From Nocardioides piscis (lineage in GTDB: Bacteria > Actinomycetota > Actinomycetes > Propionibacteriales > Nocardioidaceae), in contig NZ_CP049866.1 of NCBI RefSeq assembly GCF_011300215.1, positions 186,001-250,000 on the forward strand: a stretch of DNA of 64,000 bases. The letters run 5' to 3'. Position numbers and translations under genes: made by a program. Positions 25,782 to 37,159 of this stretch are shown one piece after another. Within the stretch, counting starts at the first letter, position 1. The number at the start of each line of letters is the position of its first letter. The notes below the pieces were generated by a model that was not told the origin of the DNA, ran no database searches, and saw only the letters and a list, made by a program, of their open reading frames with translations.

Positions 25782-26336
25782 CTAGAGGTAGGTCTTGCGG
25801 GCGTGGATGGCGTGGGCGCCGGCGGCGCGGTCGAGAAACAGCAGCCCGTCGCAGTGGTCGATCTCGTGCTGCAGTGCCCTCGCCTCGAAGGCGTTGGTCT
25901 CGAACGTGACCCGCTCGCCGGTCCCCGGCAGTTCCCCCGTCACCACGAGCCGGGTCGCCCGCTTCACGTCGCCGGTGAAGTCGGGGACGCTCATGCACCC
26001 CTCGCGGGCCTTCTCGTTGCGCGACGCCTCGACGACCTCGGCGTTGCAGAGCACGAAGGTCCCGTGGTGGTCACGCGTCTTGGGGTGCGCGGAGACGTCG
26101 ACGCAGAACACCTTGACGCCGGCGCCCACCTGCGGGGCTGCCAGTCCCACGCAGCCGGGCGAGACCCGCATCGTCGCGACCAGGTCGGCGGCGAGCTGGA
26201 CCGTCTCTGGAGCAGTCGGGTCGACGCGCGCACCGTCGTGGGAGAGGACGCCGGCGGGCGCGCGCACGACGTCGAGGACGACCCCGGCCACGCCCAGCTC
26301 GTCCTCGCTCCAGGCGCGCAGGCGTTCGTCGATCAC
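25782..26336 (-). CDS. def: Peptide deformylase
   Basis: A 184-residue deformylase with all three signatures: motif 1 CVGLAAPQVG (62-71), motif 2 EGCMSVP with metal ligand Cys114, and motif 3 QHEIDH with His157, Glu158 and His161. It removes the formyl group from new N-termini. Motif 1 begins with Cys where Gly is usual, a known tolerated change. The GTG start overlaps the stop of the upstream ACT-domain gene by 4 nt. Confidence 0.93.
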   Translation of the reverse strand: MIDERLRAWSEDELGVAGVVLDVVRAPAGVLSHDGARVDPTAPETVQLAADLVATMRVSPGCVGLAAPQVGAGVKVFCVDVSAHPKTRDHHGTFVLCNAEVVEASRNEKAREGCMSVPDFTGDVKRATRLVVTGELPGTGERVTFETNAFEARALQHEIDHCDGLLFLDRAAGAHAIHARKTYL

Positions 26337-26851
26337 AGGTCGTCGGCCTCGGCCTCGCGCAGGGTGGCGCCGACCCCGAGGCGGTCGGCAGCAGCGTCCA
26401 GGGCGGCACGCAGCGCGTCCGGGTCGGCGTCGGCGGGCAGGTCGACCTCGGCGACGAGGAGGTAGAGCTCCCCACCGAGTCGCGTGGTGAGGTCGGTGAT
26501 GTTGCCACCGACGCGGGCCACCTCGGAGGCGAACGCGGACACGATGCCCGGCCGGTCTCCCCCGTGCACCGTCAGCACCCAGGTCGACCCGGTCGCCACC
26601 GGGGCCGGCTCGGCCGGCACCTCCCGGACGGTCACGGTGAGCGTCCCGTCGTCGGCGAGCGGCGAGAGCGCGGACGAGATGTCCGCGTCGGTGGCGTCGC
26701 CGGCGCAGATCAACGTCATCGCGAAGTGGCCGCGCAGCAGGGTCATCGAGGAGTCCTCGAGGTTGAGCCCGAGGTCGGCGAGGCGGTCGGTCGTCTCGGC
26801 GATGATGCCGGGCCGGTCGTGCCCGAGGACGGTGATGGCGTGGAGGGTCAC
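26333..26851 (-). CDS. Tandem ACT-domain protein (GcvR-like)
   Basis: A 172-residue protein of two ACT domains: residues 1-75 (ITVLGHDRPGIIAETTDRLADLGLNLEDSSMTLLRGHF) and about 90-168 (LTVHGGDRPGIVSAFASEVARVGGNITDLTTRLGG). Both keep the DRPGI ligand-binding turn. This is the plan of GcvR-type regulators, which sense amino acids; there is no DNA-binding domain, so it must act through a partner. It is coupled to def by a 4-nt overlap. It starts at GTG 26851. Confidence 0.87.
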   Translation of the reverse strand: MTLHAITVLGHDRPGIIAETTDRLADLGLNLEDSSMTLLRGHFAMTLICAGDATDADISSALSPLADDGTLTVTVREVPAEPAPVATGSTWVLTVHGGDRPGIVSAFASEVARVGGNITDLTTRLGGELYLLVAEVDLPADADPDALRAALDAAADRLGVGATLREAEADDL

Positions 26852-26855
26852 CGGC

Positions 26856-27668
26856 TCATTGTGTCAGCGCGCGGGCCCGCTCGAACACCTCATCCAGCAT
26901 GGTGGGGGTCAGCCGCCCGGTGAAGGTGTTGTGCTGCGAGGGGTGGTAGCACCCCAGCAGGGTGGCGTCACCCAGGGCCGCCTCGGCGCCGTGGCCGAAG
27001 CGCGGCCTGGGCTTCGGTATGCCGACGCCGGCCGCTGCGAACGACCGCAGGGCGCCGTCCCAGCCATAGGCCCCCAGGGCGACCACGACCCGCACGCTCG
27101 GCATCAGCAGCTTGATCTCGGCGGCGATCCACGGCGCGCAGGTGTCCCGTTCCTCCGGAGTCGGCTTGTTGGCCGGCGGCGCACACCTCACCGTCGCGAC
27201 CATCCGGGCGCCCAGCAGCCGTTGGCCGTCGCCCGCGTGCTCGCTGCTGGCCTGGGCAGCCCATCCGGTCCGGTGGAGCGAGGCGAAGAGCCAGTCGCCG
27301 CTGGAGTCACCGGTGAACACCCGCCCGGTCCGGTTGCCGCCGTTGGCGGCGGGGGCCAGGCCGACGATCAGCAGCTCGGGCTCCGGGTCACCCCACCCCG
27401 CGATCGGCCGGCCCCAGTAGGGCTGGTCGGAGAACGAGGCGCGCTTGGTCACCGCGACCTCCTCGCGCCACGTCACGAGTCGAGGGCACGCGGAGCAGAC
27501 GCTCACCCGGGCGTCGACCTCGGCGAGCGTGTCGACGCGCGCCAGTCGGCGTACGCCCGCGGGGGTGCGGGCCACCCGCGTGTCGGGCGCTGCCGGGTCG
27601 TCGGGCCAGCCGGTGCCCGGCGGGACGGGGCTCTCGAACGGCTGACCGGTGAGCGGGTGGGGCAGCAT
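26856..27668 (-). CDS. udgB: Family 5 uracil-DNA glycosylase (UdgB)
   Basis: A 270-residue UdgB-type enzyme. Cluster cysteines include VCSACPRLV near residue 58 and ATVRCAPPANKPTPEE near 160, fitting a [4Fe-4S] site. The active-site motif is GLAPAANGGNRTGRVFTGD (about 103-121), where Ala replaces the usual catalytic Asp as in family 5. The closing motif is GCYHPSQHNTFTGRLT. It excises uracil and some other damaged bases. The ATG at 27668 directly follows an in-frame GTG that may be the true start. Confidence 0.92.
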   Translation of the reverse strand: MLPHPLTGQPFESPVPPGTGWPDDPAAPDTRVARTPAGVRRLARVDTLAEVDARVSVCSACPRLVTWREEVAVTKRASFSDQPYWGRPIAGWGDPEPELLIVGLAPAANGGNRTGRVFTGDSSGDWLFASLHRTGWAAQASSEHAGDGQRLLGARMVATVRCAPPANKPTPEERDTCAPWIAAEIKLLMPSVRVVVALGAYGWDGALRSFAAAGVGIPKPRPRFGHGAEAALGDATLLGCYHPSQHNTFTGRLTPTMLDEVFERARALTQ

Positions 27669-27680
27669 CACGGCGCGCGC

Positions 27681-28595
27681 TCAAGCCTGGATGGCCCGGG
27701 CCATCCCGTGCAGGATGTCCGCCTCGGAGACGACGTAGGTCTCGGCACCCGACCGGACCAGGATGCGAGCCCAGATCAGGGCACCGGCGGCGATCACGTC
27801 GGCGCGGCCGGGGTGCATGTAGGGCAGGGCACGACGTTGTTCGACCGTCATCGCGACGAGGTCGTCGCAGAACTCCAGCGTGCGGTCGGTGCGCAGGGTC
27901 ACCCCGTCGAACGCCTCGCGGTCATAGCCGGGCAGCTCCAGCACCCCGCAGGCGATCGTCTTGATGGTGCCCGACGTGCCGACGACCGTGCGGGCGGCAG
28001 CCACGTCGACGCCCGACTCGGCGAGGTGCTTGTCGACGTCCGCGACGCAGGCGGCCACCTGCTCGTGGCCGGGCGGATCGTCAGGCAGGTGGCGCTCGGT
28101 CAGCCGCACCGACCCGATGTCCATGGAGGTCGACTGGCTCGGCTGCTGCTCACCCAGGACCAGCTCGGTCGAGCCACCGCCGATGTCGACGACCAGCGCC
28201 GGGGTGCTGATCGTGACCGGGGCCGCTCCCAGCGCGCCGGCGAAGACCAGGGCCGCCTCCTCGTCGCCCGAGAGGACCTCGGGGCGTACGCCGAGTCGCT
28301 GCTCGACGCCCGTGGTGAACACGGCCGCGTTGCGGGCGTCGCGCGTGGCGGAGGTCGCACAGAAGCGGATGCGGTCAGCGGGGACCCCGAAGCCCTCGAT
28401 GGTCCGGGCGAACTCCTCGACCGCGGCGAAGGTCCGCTCCAGCGCCTCGGTCGCGAGCTCGCCGGTGCGGTCGACGCCTTGTCCGAGACGGACGACGCGT
28501 GAGTCGCGCACGGCGACCAAGAACCCGTCGTCGGTGCGCTCGCCTATCAGCAGCTTGATCGAGTTGGTGCCGCAGTCGATCGCGGCTACACGCAC
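27681..28595 (-). CDS. ppx: Ppx/GppA exopolyphosphatase-family protein
   Basis: A 304-residue ASKHA-fold phosphatase, short like actinobacterial Ppx1/2. The N-terminal phosphate-1 loop is VAAIDCGTNSIKLLI, the catalytic region FCATSATRDARN, and the second phosphate loop VVDIGGGSTELVLG. It hydrolyses polyphosphate or (p)ppGpp. The GTG at 28595 gives the exact family N-terminus and overlaps the end of the DUF501 gene by 10 nt. Part of the conserved eno-ftsB-DUF501-ppx run. Confidence 0.92.
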   Translation of the reverse strand: MRVAAIDCGTNSIKLLIGERTDDGFLVAVRDSRVVRLGQGVDRTGELATEALERTFAAVEEFARTIEGFGVPADRIRFCATSATRDARNAAVFTTGVEQRLGVRPEVLSGDEEAALVFAGALGAAPVTISTPALVVDIGGGSTELVLGEQQPSQSTSMDIGSVRLTERHLPDDPPGHEQVAACVADVDKHLAESGVDVAAARTVVGTSGTIKTIACGVLELPGYDREAFDGVTLRTDRTLEFCDDLVAMTVEQRRALPYMHPGRADVIAAGALIWARILVRSGAETYVVSEADILHGMARAIQA

Positions 28596-29110
28596 GGACC
28601 CGACTCCCACCACTCGCCGAGCAGGTCGAGCACCTCGTCGCCGAACGGGTTGACCCCGCGACCCTGGGCCAGCGACTGACCTGCCAGGACGTGCAGGCAC
28701 TTGACCCGTTCAGGCATGCCGCCGGCCGAGATGCCCTCGATCTCGGGGACCTCACCGAGCTCGGCACGGGCCTCGAGATAGCGCTCGTGGGCCCGACGGT
28801 AGGCAGCGGCCAGGTCAGGGTCGTCGGCGAGCCGCTCCTCCATCTCCTTCATCACGTGCGAGCCCTCCAGCCGACCGATCCGCGAGGCTGCGCGCGGACA
28901 GGTGAGATAGAAGGTCGTGGGGAACGGGGTGCCGTTGGGCAGCCGCGGCTCGGTCGTCACGACGTCGGGGTTGCCGCAGGGGCACCGGTGGCCGATGTCG
29001 TGGATGCCGCGTGGTTCCCGTCCGAGCTGGGCGGCGATCGCGGTCACGTCGGCGGCGCGGATCCGTGGCGGGGCGTCGGCAGGCTGGTCATCGGTGGGCT
29101 GGTCGTTCAC
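28586..29110 (-). CDS. DUF501 domain protein
   Basis: A 174-residue actinobacterial protein that regularly sits between ftsB and ppx. Conserved features are the GRRCPCG-like HRCPCGNPDVV motif, LPNGTPFPTTFYLTCPRA, and SAGGMPERVKCLHVLAGQSLA near the C-terminus, with several Cys that may bind zinc. The function is unknown; context suggests division or envelope. GTG at 29110 overlaps the ftsB stop by 4 nt, and its own end overlaps ppx, so all three are coupled. Confidence 0.9.
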   Translation of the reverse strand: MNDQPTDDQPADAPPRIRAADVTAIAAQLGREPRGIHDIGHRCPCGNPDVVTTEPRLPNGTPFPTTFYLTCPRAASRIGRLEGSHVMKEMEERLADDPDLAAAYRRAHERYLEARAELGEVPEIEGISAGGMPERVKCLHVLAGQSLAQGRGVNPFGDEVLDLLGEWWESGPCV

Positions 29111-29709
29111 TGCTTCTTGACACCATCGATCTCGAGGGCCGGGCCCTCGCTGGGGGCGGGTGGGTTGCCGGCGAGCTCGACCGACGCCCAGGCCTGCGAC
29201 CACCAGGCCGTGGGCACGCTCGCCCGGTCGTCGGGGTCGCTGAGCGAGACCCGGGTCTCCAGCGGGTCGCCGTTCTCGTCGAGCACGAGGAACCCGGTCT
29301 CCCCGGGCATCAGGTAGCCGAAGCGCGCGCGGGCCTGCGCACGGACGAACGCGGGGTCCTGCCAGCGCCGCTTCTCGCGTTCGAGCGCGTTGATGCTGGC
29401 CTCCCGCTCGGCGATCGCGGTCTTGAGGTCGTCGATGTGGGAACGCTGCTGGAGGTAGGCGCGCAGCGAGGAGGCGTAGGAGACGGTCAGCACGGCCAGC
29501 ACCAGCACCAGCACGGCAGCCCGTCCGGTCAGGCGCGGTCGACGAGGCCCACCGGACCCGGCACCGGTGGGCTGCGAGCTCGCAACCGCCGGGCGTGATC
29601 CGGCCGACCGAGCGCGCGACGCTCCTCGTTCTACGCCGCTGCGGGTGCCCGGCCGCGTGCTGCCGCCGGGACCACCCCGCGGAGTGCGACGTTGGGAAGG
29701 GGGCGCCAT
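29107..29709 (-). CDS. ftsB: FtsB/DivIC-family septum formation initiator
   Basis: A 200-residue bitopic membrane protein. About 65 disordered Ser/Pro/Arg-rich residues are followed by one transmembrane helix (AAVLVLVLAVLTVSYA) and a coiled coil (SLRAYLQQRSHIDDLKTAIAEREASINALEREKRRW), then the conserved extracellular ARARFGYLMPGETGFLV. It joins FtsL/FtsQ in the divisome. The ATG at 29709 lies 19 nt downstream of the eno stop. The order eno-ftsB-DUF501-ppx is standard for actinobacteria. Confidence 0.92.
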   Translation of the reverse strand: MAPPSQRRTPRGGPGGSTRPGTRSGVERGASRARSAGSRPAVASSQPTGAGSGGPRRPRLTGRAAVLVLVLAVLTVSYASSLRAYLQQRSHIDDLKTAIAEREASINALEREKRRWQDPAFVRAQARARFGYLMPGETGFLVLDENGDPLETRVSLSDPDDRASVPTAWWSQAWASVELAGNPPAPSEGPALEIDGVKKQ

Positions 29710-29728
29710 GTGGAGCAGTCTGCCCCGC

Positions 29729-31039
<1,311 letters not shown>

Positions 31040-31077
31040 TCACCCTAGACGCAGCGGTTGGCCGCGGCGTACGGCCC

Positions 31078-31746
31078 TCAGCGAGCGGGACGCCCGCCCT
31101 CGTCGTCCGGCAGGTCGGAGCCGTCGTGCGCAGCCACGACACGACGTATGGCGTCGCGCAGCGCCTGCTCCGGGTCGATCCCGTCGGCTCGCGCCTCGCG
31201 CACGAGGTCGAGCAGGCGATCACCGATCCCCGCGGAGGGCGCCGGCGCCGCTGTCGGGTCCGGCTCTGCGTCGACGCGCTGCAGCCGGTCGAGCACCTTG
31301 TCGGCATGCAGCAGGGCGGGCAGGCCCGGAGGCAGGCCGTCGGTGATCGAAGTCCGCGTCTTCTCGGCCGCCTTCAGCTGTTGCCACTGGTCGTTGACCT
31401 CGGTCGCGCTCAGGGCGCTGTCGGCCGGTCCAAAGACGTGCGGGTTGCGGCGGCGCATCTTCTCGGTCAGGCCGCGCGCGACGTCGTCGATGGTGAACTG
31501 CCCTGCCTCGCTGGCGATCTCGGCGTGGAAGTAGACCTGCAGCAGGACGTCGCCGAGCTCCTCGCACAGGTGTCCGGGTTCGCCCGCCTCGCCCGCCTCG
31601 ATCGCCTCGATCGCCTCGTGCGTCTCCTCGAGCAGGTGGCGTGCGAGGGAGCGGTGGGTCTGCTCGGCCTTCCACGGGCACCGCTGGCGCAGCTGGTGCA
31701 TCACCTCGATGAACTCGACCAGCGGGGAGCCGTCGGCGTGGTTCAT
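31078..31746 (-). CDS. mazG: MazG nucleotide pyrophosphohydrolase
   Basis: A 222-residue MazG. The N-terminal NTP-pyrophosphatase domain has LRQRCPWKAEQTHRSL, then LLEETHEAIEAIEAGE and CEELGDVLLQVYFHA, the EExxE and ExxD magnesium ligands. The shorter C-terminal half holds ADKVLDRLQRV and a second, degenerate region. It hydrolyses non-canonical NTPs. The ATG at 31746 lies 22 nt downstream of the lipoprotein gene, in the mfd operon direction. Confidence 0.92.
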   Translation of the reverse strand: MNHADGSPLVEFIEVMHQLRQRCPWKAEQTHRSLARHLLEETHEAIEAIEAGEAGEPGHLCEELGDVLLQVYFHAEIASEAGQFTIDDVARGLTEKMRRRNPHVFGPADSALSATEVNDQWQQLKAAEKTRTSITDGLPPGLPALLHADKVLDRLQRVDAEPDPTAAPAPSAGIGDRLLDLVREARADGIDPEQALRDAIRRVVAAHDGSDLPDDEGGRPAR

Positions 31747-31768
31747 CGGCGCGCGGGCATCGGCAGGC

Positions 31769-32482
31769 TCAGCCGCAGGTCTGGTTGCTCGGCAACGAGC
31801 CGACGTAGGCCGGGTCGGGCTCGGGGACTGCACCTGGGTCGGCCGGATCGGGGTCTACGGGCAGACCCGCCCTGGCCTTGTCGCTGACGGCGAAGGAGAG
31901 GCTCGTGTCGACCTCGGTGAGGACGCCGTCGACGAGCTCGATGCCGTACTTCGGGTCGACGTCGATGCCGTTGGCATCGGGCCAGGAGGTGAACGCGTCG
32001 CGCGCCGCCTGCTGGACCTGCTCCTCGGTCGGCTCGGTGAAGCCCTCCTCGGCCAGCTCGATCCGTCCGACCTGGCTGGCGATGTCGGAGGCGAGGGCGT
32101 CGGTGCTCAGGACGGTGACGTAGTCGTCGCGGACCTCTTCGGGGAAGTCGGTCGCGGTGCGCGCGTGCTCGGCCACGGCCTGCCGATAGGCCGCGGAGGG
32201 CTCGACGCCGTACTCCTCGGCCAGCTGGTCGGCCTGTGAGCGAAGGACCAGGAACTGCAGGACGCCCTGCCGGATGACACCCAGCTGGACCAGCCGCCCT
32301 TCTTCCTTGAACCGCTCACCCAGCGCGGTGCAGAGGTGACGTGTCGTCTCGTCGACCTCTCCCGCGGTGATCGTCTCGTCCCCGACGCGTGCGGCCACAC
32401 CCGGCGAGGCGCTGCCTGCGCAGCCGGTGGTCGTCAGGACGCCGGCGAGGACAACCGGGACGAGCAGGCGGAACTTGTGCAC
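31769..32482 (-). CDS. SurA-N-like lipoprotein
   Basis: A 237-residue predicted lipoprotein: VHKFRLLVPVVLAGVLTTTGCAG gives a signal peptide with lipobox TTGC (Cys21). The mature part has ARVGDETITAGEVDETTRHLC and long helices, the SurA/PrsA N-terminal chaperone layout, but no parvulin isomerase domain. The C-terminus is Pro/Asp-rich. It is likely an extracytoplasmic folding factor. GTG at 32482 lies 17 nt downstream of the mfd stop. Confidence 0.85.
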   Translation of the reverse strand: MHKFRLLVPVVLAGVLTTTGCAGSASPGVAARVGDETITAGEVDETTRHLCTALGERFKEEGRLVQLGVIRQGVLQFLVLRSQADQLAEEYGVEPSAAYRQAVAEHARTATDFPEEVRDDYVTVLSTDALASDIASQVGRIELAEEGFTEPTEEQVQQAARDAFTSWPDANGIDVDPKYGIELVDGVLTEVDTSLSFAVSDKARAGLPVDPDPADPGAVPEPDPAYVGSLPSNQTCG

Positions 32483-32499
32483 GATTCTTCGCTCCAGGG

Positions 32500-35400
32500 T
32501 CAGGACGTGGTTGCAGGCGGATCGATGATGTCGTCGATCACGTGCCGCGCCCATTCAAGCAGGGCGATCCCGTCGATGGGCTTGCCCCCGATGACGGCAG
32601 TCTGCGGACGCGGCACCAGGATCGTACTGACCGGGGCCTTGACGATGCTCCTGGGATAGACACGGTTCAGGCGCACCACCCGCGAGTCGGGCAGGTCGAC
32701 GGGAGCGAACCGGACGTGCTTGCCCGCGATCGTGATCTCGCCGATGCCGGCCTGTCGGGCGCGTGCCCGGAACCGGGCCACGATCAGCAGCGACTCCACC
32801 TCGATCGGGGGCTCGCCGTAGCGGTCCACGAGCTCTTCGCGGAGCTGGTCGACGTCCTCGTCGGCGCGGACCTCGGAGAGTCGCTTGTACATCTCCAGCC
32901 GCAGTCGCTCCGAGGGGATGTAGGTGTGGGGCAGGTGCGCGTCGACGGGCAGCTCGATGCGCACCTCCTTGGCCTCTGCCTCGGCCTCCCCCTTGAAGTC
33001 GGCGACCGCCTCCCCGACGAGCCGGACATAGAGGTCGAAGCCGACGTCGGCGATGTGGCCCGACTGCTCCCCGCCGAGGAGGTTGCCGGCGCCGCGGATC
33101 TCCAGGTCCTTCATCGCGATCGCCATGCCGCCGCCGAGGTCGGAGTGCTGCGCCAACGTCGCCAGCCGCTCGTGGGCGGTCTCGGTCAGCGGCTTCTCGG
33201 CCGGATAGAGGAAGTAGGCGTAGGCACGCTCGCGCGAGCGACCGACGCGGCCACGGAGCTGGTGCAGCTGGGAGAGACCGAGGGTGTCGGCGCGCTCGAT
33301 GATCATCGTGTTGGCGTTGGAGACGTCGAGGCCGGACTCGACGATGGTGGTGCAGACGAGCACGTCGAAGCGCTTCTCCCAGAAGTCGAGCATCACCTGC
33401 TCGAGCTGGTGCTCGCCCATCTGGCCGTGCGCCGTCGCGACCCGCGCCTCCGGCACGAGCTCGCGGATGTGCGCGGCCGCCTTCTCGATGGAGTTCACCC
33501 GGTTGTGGATGAAGAAGACCTGTCCCTCACGGAGCAGCTCACGGCGTACGGCGGCGACCACCTGCCGGTCCTCGTAGGCACCGACATAGGTCAGCACCGG
33601 GTGCCGCTCCTCGGGCGGCGTGGTGATCGTGGACATCTCCCGGATGCCGGTGACCGCCATCTCGAGCGTGCGCGGGATCGGGGTCGCGCTCATCGCCAGC
33701 ACGTCGACGCTGGTGCGCAGCCGCTTCATCTGCTCCTTGTGCTCGACACCGAAGCGCTGCTCCTCGTCGACGATGATCAGGCCGAGGTCCTTGATCCGGG
33801 TGTCGGGGTTGAGCAGCCGGTGGGTCCCCACCACGATGTCGACGGTGCCGTCGGCGAGACCGGCCATGACCTCCTTGGCCTCCTTGTCGGTCTGGAACCT
33901 CGACAATCCCTTGAGCACGACCGGGAAGCCGCTCATCCGCTCGGTGAACGTCGACAGGTGCTGCGTCACGAGCAGCGTCGTCGGGACGAGCACGGCGACC
34001 TGCTTGCCGTCCTGGACCGCCTTGAAGGCGGCACGGACGGCGATCTCGGTCTTGCCATAGCCCACGTCGCCGCAGATCAGCCGGTCCATCGGCACCGTCC
34101 GGCGCATGTCGGCCTTGACCTCGTCGACGGTGGTCAGCTGGTCGGGCGTCTCGTGGAAGGGGAACGCGTCCTCGAGCTCGCGCTGCCAGGGGGTGTCGGG
34201 GCCGAACGCGTGCCCCTGGGTGGCCTGCCGCGCTGCATAGAGCTTGATCAGCTCGGCGGCGATCTCGCGCACTGCCTTGCGGGCGCGGTTCTTGCGCTTG
34301 GTCCAGTCGCCGCCGCCGAGCCGGTCGAGGCTGGGCTGCTCGCCACCGACGTAGCGGGTGACCTGGTCGAGCGTGTCGGCCGGCACGAACAGCTTGTCAG
34401 CGGGTGCGCCCCGCTTGGAGGAGCCGTATTCCAGGACGAGGTATTCGCGGGTGGCGCCCTGCATCACCCGCTGCTGCATCTCGACGAAGCGCCCCACCCC
34501 GTGCTGCTCGTGCACGACGTAGTCGCCGGCCTTGAGCTCGAGCGGGTCGATCTGCTTCTTGCGGCGCGCGGGCATCTTGCGCATGTCGCGCGTGGAGGCC
34601 TTCTGGCCCGAGAGGTCCTCACCGGTCAGGACCGCGGTGCGCGTCGTCGGGTCGTTGAACCCGGTGACCAGGCAGCCCGTCGTCACCGTCACCACGCTGC
34701 GATCGGCGGCTGCCTCGACGTCGGAGAGGGTGGCCGCGACGTCGTGCTCGGCCAGCACCTCGACCATCCGCTGGGCAGGGCCGTGCCCCTGGTGCACCAC
34801 CGTGACCCGATAGCCGTCGGCGAGCAGGGCACGGATGTCGGCCACGGCCCGCTCGATGTCGCCTCGATAGGCCTCGGACGGCTGGATCCCCAGCGCCCGG
34901 GACGGTACGGCGCCGACGAGCACGTCGACGTCGGACTCGGGCCCCGTCGACAGCGCGGGCTCGGGACTCTCGATGCCGAAGGGGCTGACGGTCCACCACC
35001 CGAGGTTGCGGCCGATGGCCACCCCGCGCACGTCGGCCACCTCGCGGTAGGAGGCGGCACCCAGGTCGATGGGCGACTGGCCGCCGCTCGCGGCCGCGGC
35101 CCAGCTGGCGCCGAGGAACTCCTCGCTGGTCGCCACCAGGTCGTGCGCGCGCGTGCGGACCCGCTCCGGGTCGAGCACCAGGACGGTGGTGCTGTCGGGG
35201 AAGAGATCGACCAGCAGCTCCAGCTCGTCCACCAGCACGGGTGCGAGGGACTCCATGCCCTCGACGGCGATGCCGGCGGCGATCTTGTCGGTGAGCTCGA
35301 CGAGCTGCGGGTGGGCCTGCCCGAGCTCGGCGGCGCGTCGGCGTACGTCATCGGTCAGGAGCAGCTCACGACACGGCGGCGCCCACAACCTCTCCAGGCT

Positions 35401-36096
35401 CTCGAGGGTCCGCTGGTCGGCGACGGAGAAGGAGCGGATCTCCTCGATCTCGTCACCCCAGAACTCCACTCGGACCGGGTGCTCCTCGGTGGGCGGGAAG
35501 ACGTCGACCAGCCCGCCGCGCACGGCGAACTCCCCGCGCTTCTCGACCATGTCGACCCGGGAGTAGGCGGCGTCGGCCAGCCCTCGCACGACCTCGTCCA
35601 TCGGGATCGACGAGCCGGGAGTCAGCTCGACCGGCGCCAGGTCTGCCAGCCCCGCGACCTGCGGCTGGAGGAGCGAGCGCACCGGCGCGACGACGACGCG
35701 AAGCGGGCCGTTGCTCGCGTCGGTGCCGGGGTGCTTGAGCCGACGCAGCACCGCCAGTCGACGACCGACGGTGTCGCTGCGAGGGCTCAGCCGTTCGTGC
35801 GGCAGGGTCTCCCACGACGGGAAGTGGGCGACCAACGAGGGGTCGATGAGGTCACCGAGCTCGACGACCAGGTCCTCGGCCTCGCGCGCGGTCGCGGTCA
35901 CGGCGAGCACGGTGCGTCCGACGTCGAAGAGCCCCTTGACGACCAGCGGCCGCACTGCCAGCGGTCCCGTCAGGTCCAGGGTGCGGACCTGCGCGGCCTG
36001 CGACATCGCCTCGGCCAGGACCGGTCCGGCCAGCACTGCATCGGCCGCGGCCGCCAGTGGCGTCGCCGTCGGGGGGTGTGGCACGGCGACCTCCAT
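32500..36096 (-). CDS. mfd: Transcription-repair coupling factor
   Basis: A 1198-residue Mfd that removes stalled RNA polymerase and recruits UvrA. Domains in order: UvrB-like D1/D2 (about 1-350), D3, the RNA-polymerase-interacting CarD-like domain (about 515-590, [20 protein letters not shown]), two SF2 helicase domains with Walker A Lys682 ([11 protein letters not shown]) and DEEQ at 777-780, the TRG motif, and the C-terminal D7 (about 1050-1180, [26 protein letters not shown]). Length is normal. The lipoprotein and mazG genes follow closely. Confidence 0.97.
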   Translation of the reverse strand: MEVAVPHPPTATPLAAAADAVLAGPVLAEAMSQAAQVRTLDLTGPLAVRPLVVKGLFDVGRTVLAVTATAREAEDLVVELGDLIDPSLVAHFPSWETLPHERLSPRSDTVGRRLAVLRRLKHPGTDASNGPLRVVVAPVRSLLQPQVAGLADLAPVELTPGSSIPMDEVVRGLADAAYSRVDMVEKRGEFAVRGGLVDVFPPTEEHPVRVEFWGDEIEEIRSFSVADQRTLESLERLWAPPCRELLLTDDVRRRAAELGQAHPQLVELTDKIAAGIAVEGMESLAPVLVDELELLVDLFPDSTTVLVLDPERVRTRAHDLVATSEEFLGASWAAAASGGQSPIDLGAASYREVADVRGVAIGRNLGWWTVSPFGIESPEPALSTGPESDVDVLVGAVPSRALGIQPSEAYRGDIERAVADIRALLADGYRVTVVHQGHGPAQRMVEVLAEHDVAATLSDVEAAADRSVVTVTTGCLVTGFNDPTTRTAVLTGEDLSGQKASTRDMRKMPARRKKQIDPLELKAGDYVVHEQHGVGRFVEMQQRVMQGATREYLVLEYGSSKRGAPADKLFVPADTLDQVTRYVGGEQPSLDRLGGGDWTKRKNRARKAVREIAAELIKLYAARQATQGHAFGPDTPWQRELEDAFPFHETPDQLTTVDEVKADMRRTVPMDRLICGDVGYGKTEIAVRAAFKAVQDGKQVAVLVPTTLLVTQHLSTFTERMSGFPVVLKGLSRFQTDKEAKEVMAGLADGTVDIVVGTHRLLNPDTRIKDLGLIIVDEEQRFGVEHKEQMKRLRTSVDVLAMSATPIPRTLEMAVTGIREMSTITTPPEERHPVLTYVGAYEDRQVVAAVRRELLREGQVFFIHNRVNSIEKAAAHIRELVPEARVATAHGQMGEHQLEQVMLDFWEKRFDVLVCTTIVESGLDVSNANTMIIERADTLGLSQLHQLRGRVGRSRERAYAYFLYPAEKPLTETAHERLATLAQHSDLGGGMAIAMKDLEIRGAGNLLGGEQSGHIADVGFDLYVRLVGEAVADFKGEAEAEAKEVRIELPVDAHLPHTYIPSERLRLEMYKRLSEVRADEDVDQLREELVDRYGEPPIEVESLLIVARFRARARQAGIGEITIAGKHVRFAPVDLPDSRVVRLNRVYPRSIVKAPVSTILVPRPQTAVIGGKPIDGIALLEWARHVIDDIIDPPATTS

Positions 36097-36187
36097 CGCT
36101 CCAGAACGCGGCTAGACCCCCAACCGGCAGCGGAGGGGGGTTCGGGTGTGAGTCTACGGGGCGACGGAGCGCCGCCCTCCGCGGTCG

Positions 36188-36193
36188 TAGGGT
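36188..36193 (+). promoter_or_regulatory. -10 element TAGGGT before transglycosylase
   Basis: TAGGGT ends 6 nt before the GTG at 36200, predicting a leaderless mRNA. Confidence 0.45.
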
Positions 36194-36199
36194 GAGGCG

Positions 36200-37141
36200 G
36201 TGAAGCGAACCGCTCTGGTCGTCCTGCTCCTGCTGGTCGGTGCCCCGGCCTGCGCGGAGGACGACCCGTCAGCCGGCGGACCCGGCTCGAGCAGCGCGCC
36301 ATCCAGTCGTACGTCGCCGCCCTCCCCCACCACCGGGGAGCCACTCCTGCGCCCCAGCCGTCCGAGCGGACCGGCGGATGCCGCCCGCAAACTCGAGGCC
36401 GCCATGTCGGTCATCACCGACCCGGACTCCACCGCCGCGCAGGTCGAGCTCGCAGGACACCAGGAGCAGCTTGCGATCCGGGAGACCAGCCTGCACGACC
36501 GGTGGCTGCCTCGAGTCCTGCGCCGGCTGCCCGCGAGGTGGCGTCGCGACGTCCGCGACAACGTGGCTTCGCGTCGCGAGTTCCGCTCGATGCACCCCAC
36601 CAGCCCCGCCGGCCTGTCGGACGAGCTCCCCGCCTGGCGGATCGTCGCCCCGCCGAGTCCGCGCACCCTGCGCAGCCACTACCGCGAGGCAGAGCGTCGA
36701 TATGACGTCGACTGGGAGTTCCTGGCGGCCATCCACCTCGTGGAGACGGCCTACGGCCGCATCCGGGGCACCTCCGTCGCCGGCGCCCAGGGTCCGATGC
36801 AGTTCATCCCCACGACCTGGGACATCTATGGCAACGGCGGCGACATCAACGACCCGCACGATGCGATCCTCGCCGCCGGTCGCCTGCTGCGGGCCAACGG
36901 CTTCAGCCGCAACAAGGCGGCCGCGCTCTACCGCTACAACAACTCATCGGCATACGTCCGCGGCGTGACGCTGCACGCGCAGGTGATGCAGCGGCGTCCC
37001 GAGGCCTTCCTGGGCTACCACGGCTGGCAGGTCTACTACCTCACGCAGCGCGGGAGCGTGCTGCTCGAGGAGGGCTATGCCTCGAAGCGGCCGATCCCGG
37101 TCGACCGCTATCTCGAGCGGCATCCGGAGGCACTGCCCTAG
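36200..37141 (+). CDS. Secreted lytic transglycosylase (SLT fold)
   Basis: A 313-residue exported protein. A signal peptide (MKRTALVVLLLLVGAPACAED) ends in a Cys that could be a weak lipobox. A Ser/Pro-rich linker (about 25-60) leads to a helical region and an SLT-type domain (about 155-270). The domain has FLAAIHLVETAYGRI with the catalytic Glu, then GAQGPMQFIPTTWDIYG and AALYRYNNSSAYVRGV. It cleaves peptidoglycan without water, probably in wall growth. Divergent from mfd across 103 bp. Confidence 0.9.
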   Translation: MKRTALVVLLLLVGAPACAEDDPSAGGPGSSSAPSSRTSPPSPTTGEPLLRPSRPSGPADAARKLEAAMSVITDPDSTAAQVELAGHQEQLAIRETSLHDRWLPRVLRRLPARWRRDVRDNVASRREFRSMHPTSPAGLSDELPAWRIVAPPSPRTLRSHYREAERRYDVDWEFLAAIHLVETAYGRIRGTSVAGAQGPMQFIPTTWDIYGNGGDINDPHDAILAAGRLLRANGFSRNKAAALYRYNNSSAYVRGVTLHAQVMQRRPEAFLGYHGWQVYYLTQRGSVLLEEGYASKRPIPVDRYLERHPEALP

Positions 37142-37159
37142 AGGAAGCCCGGCGGCCGC

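Noticed and set aside
32389-36195. A 1268-codon open frame on the plus strand.
   Set aside because: It is antisense to mfd, lacks any domain, and is rich in His/Arg/Asp as expected from reading GC-rich coding DNA backwards.
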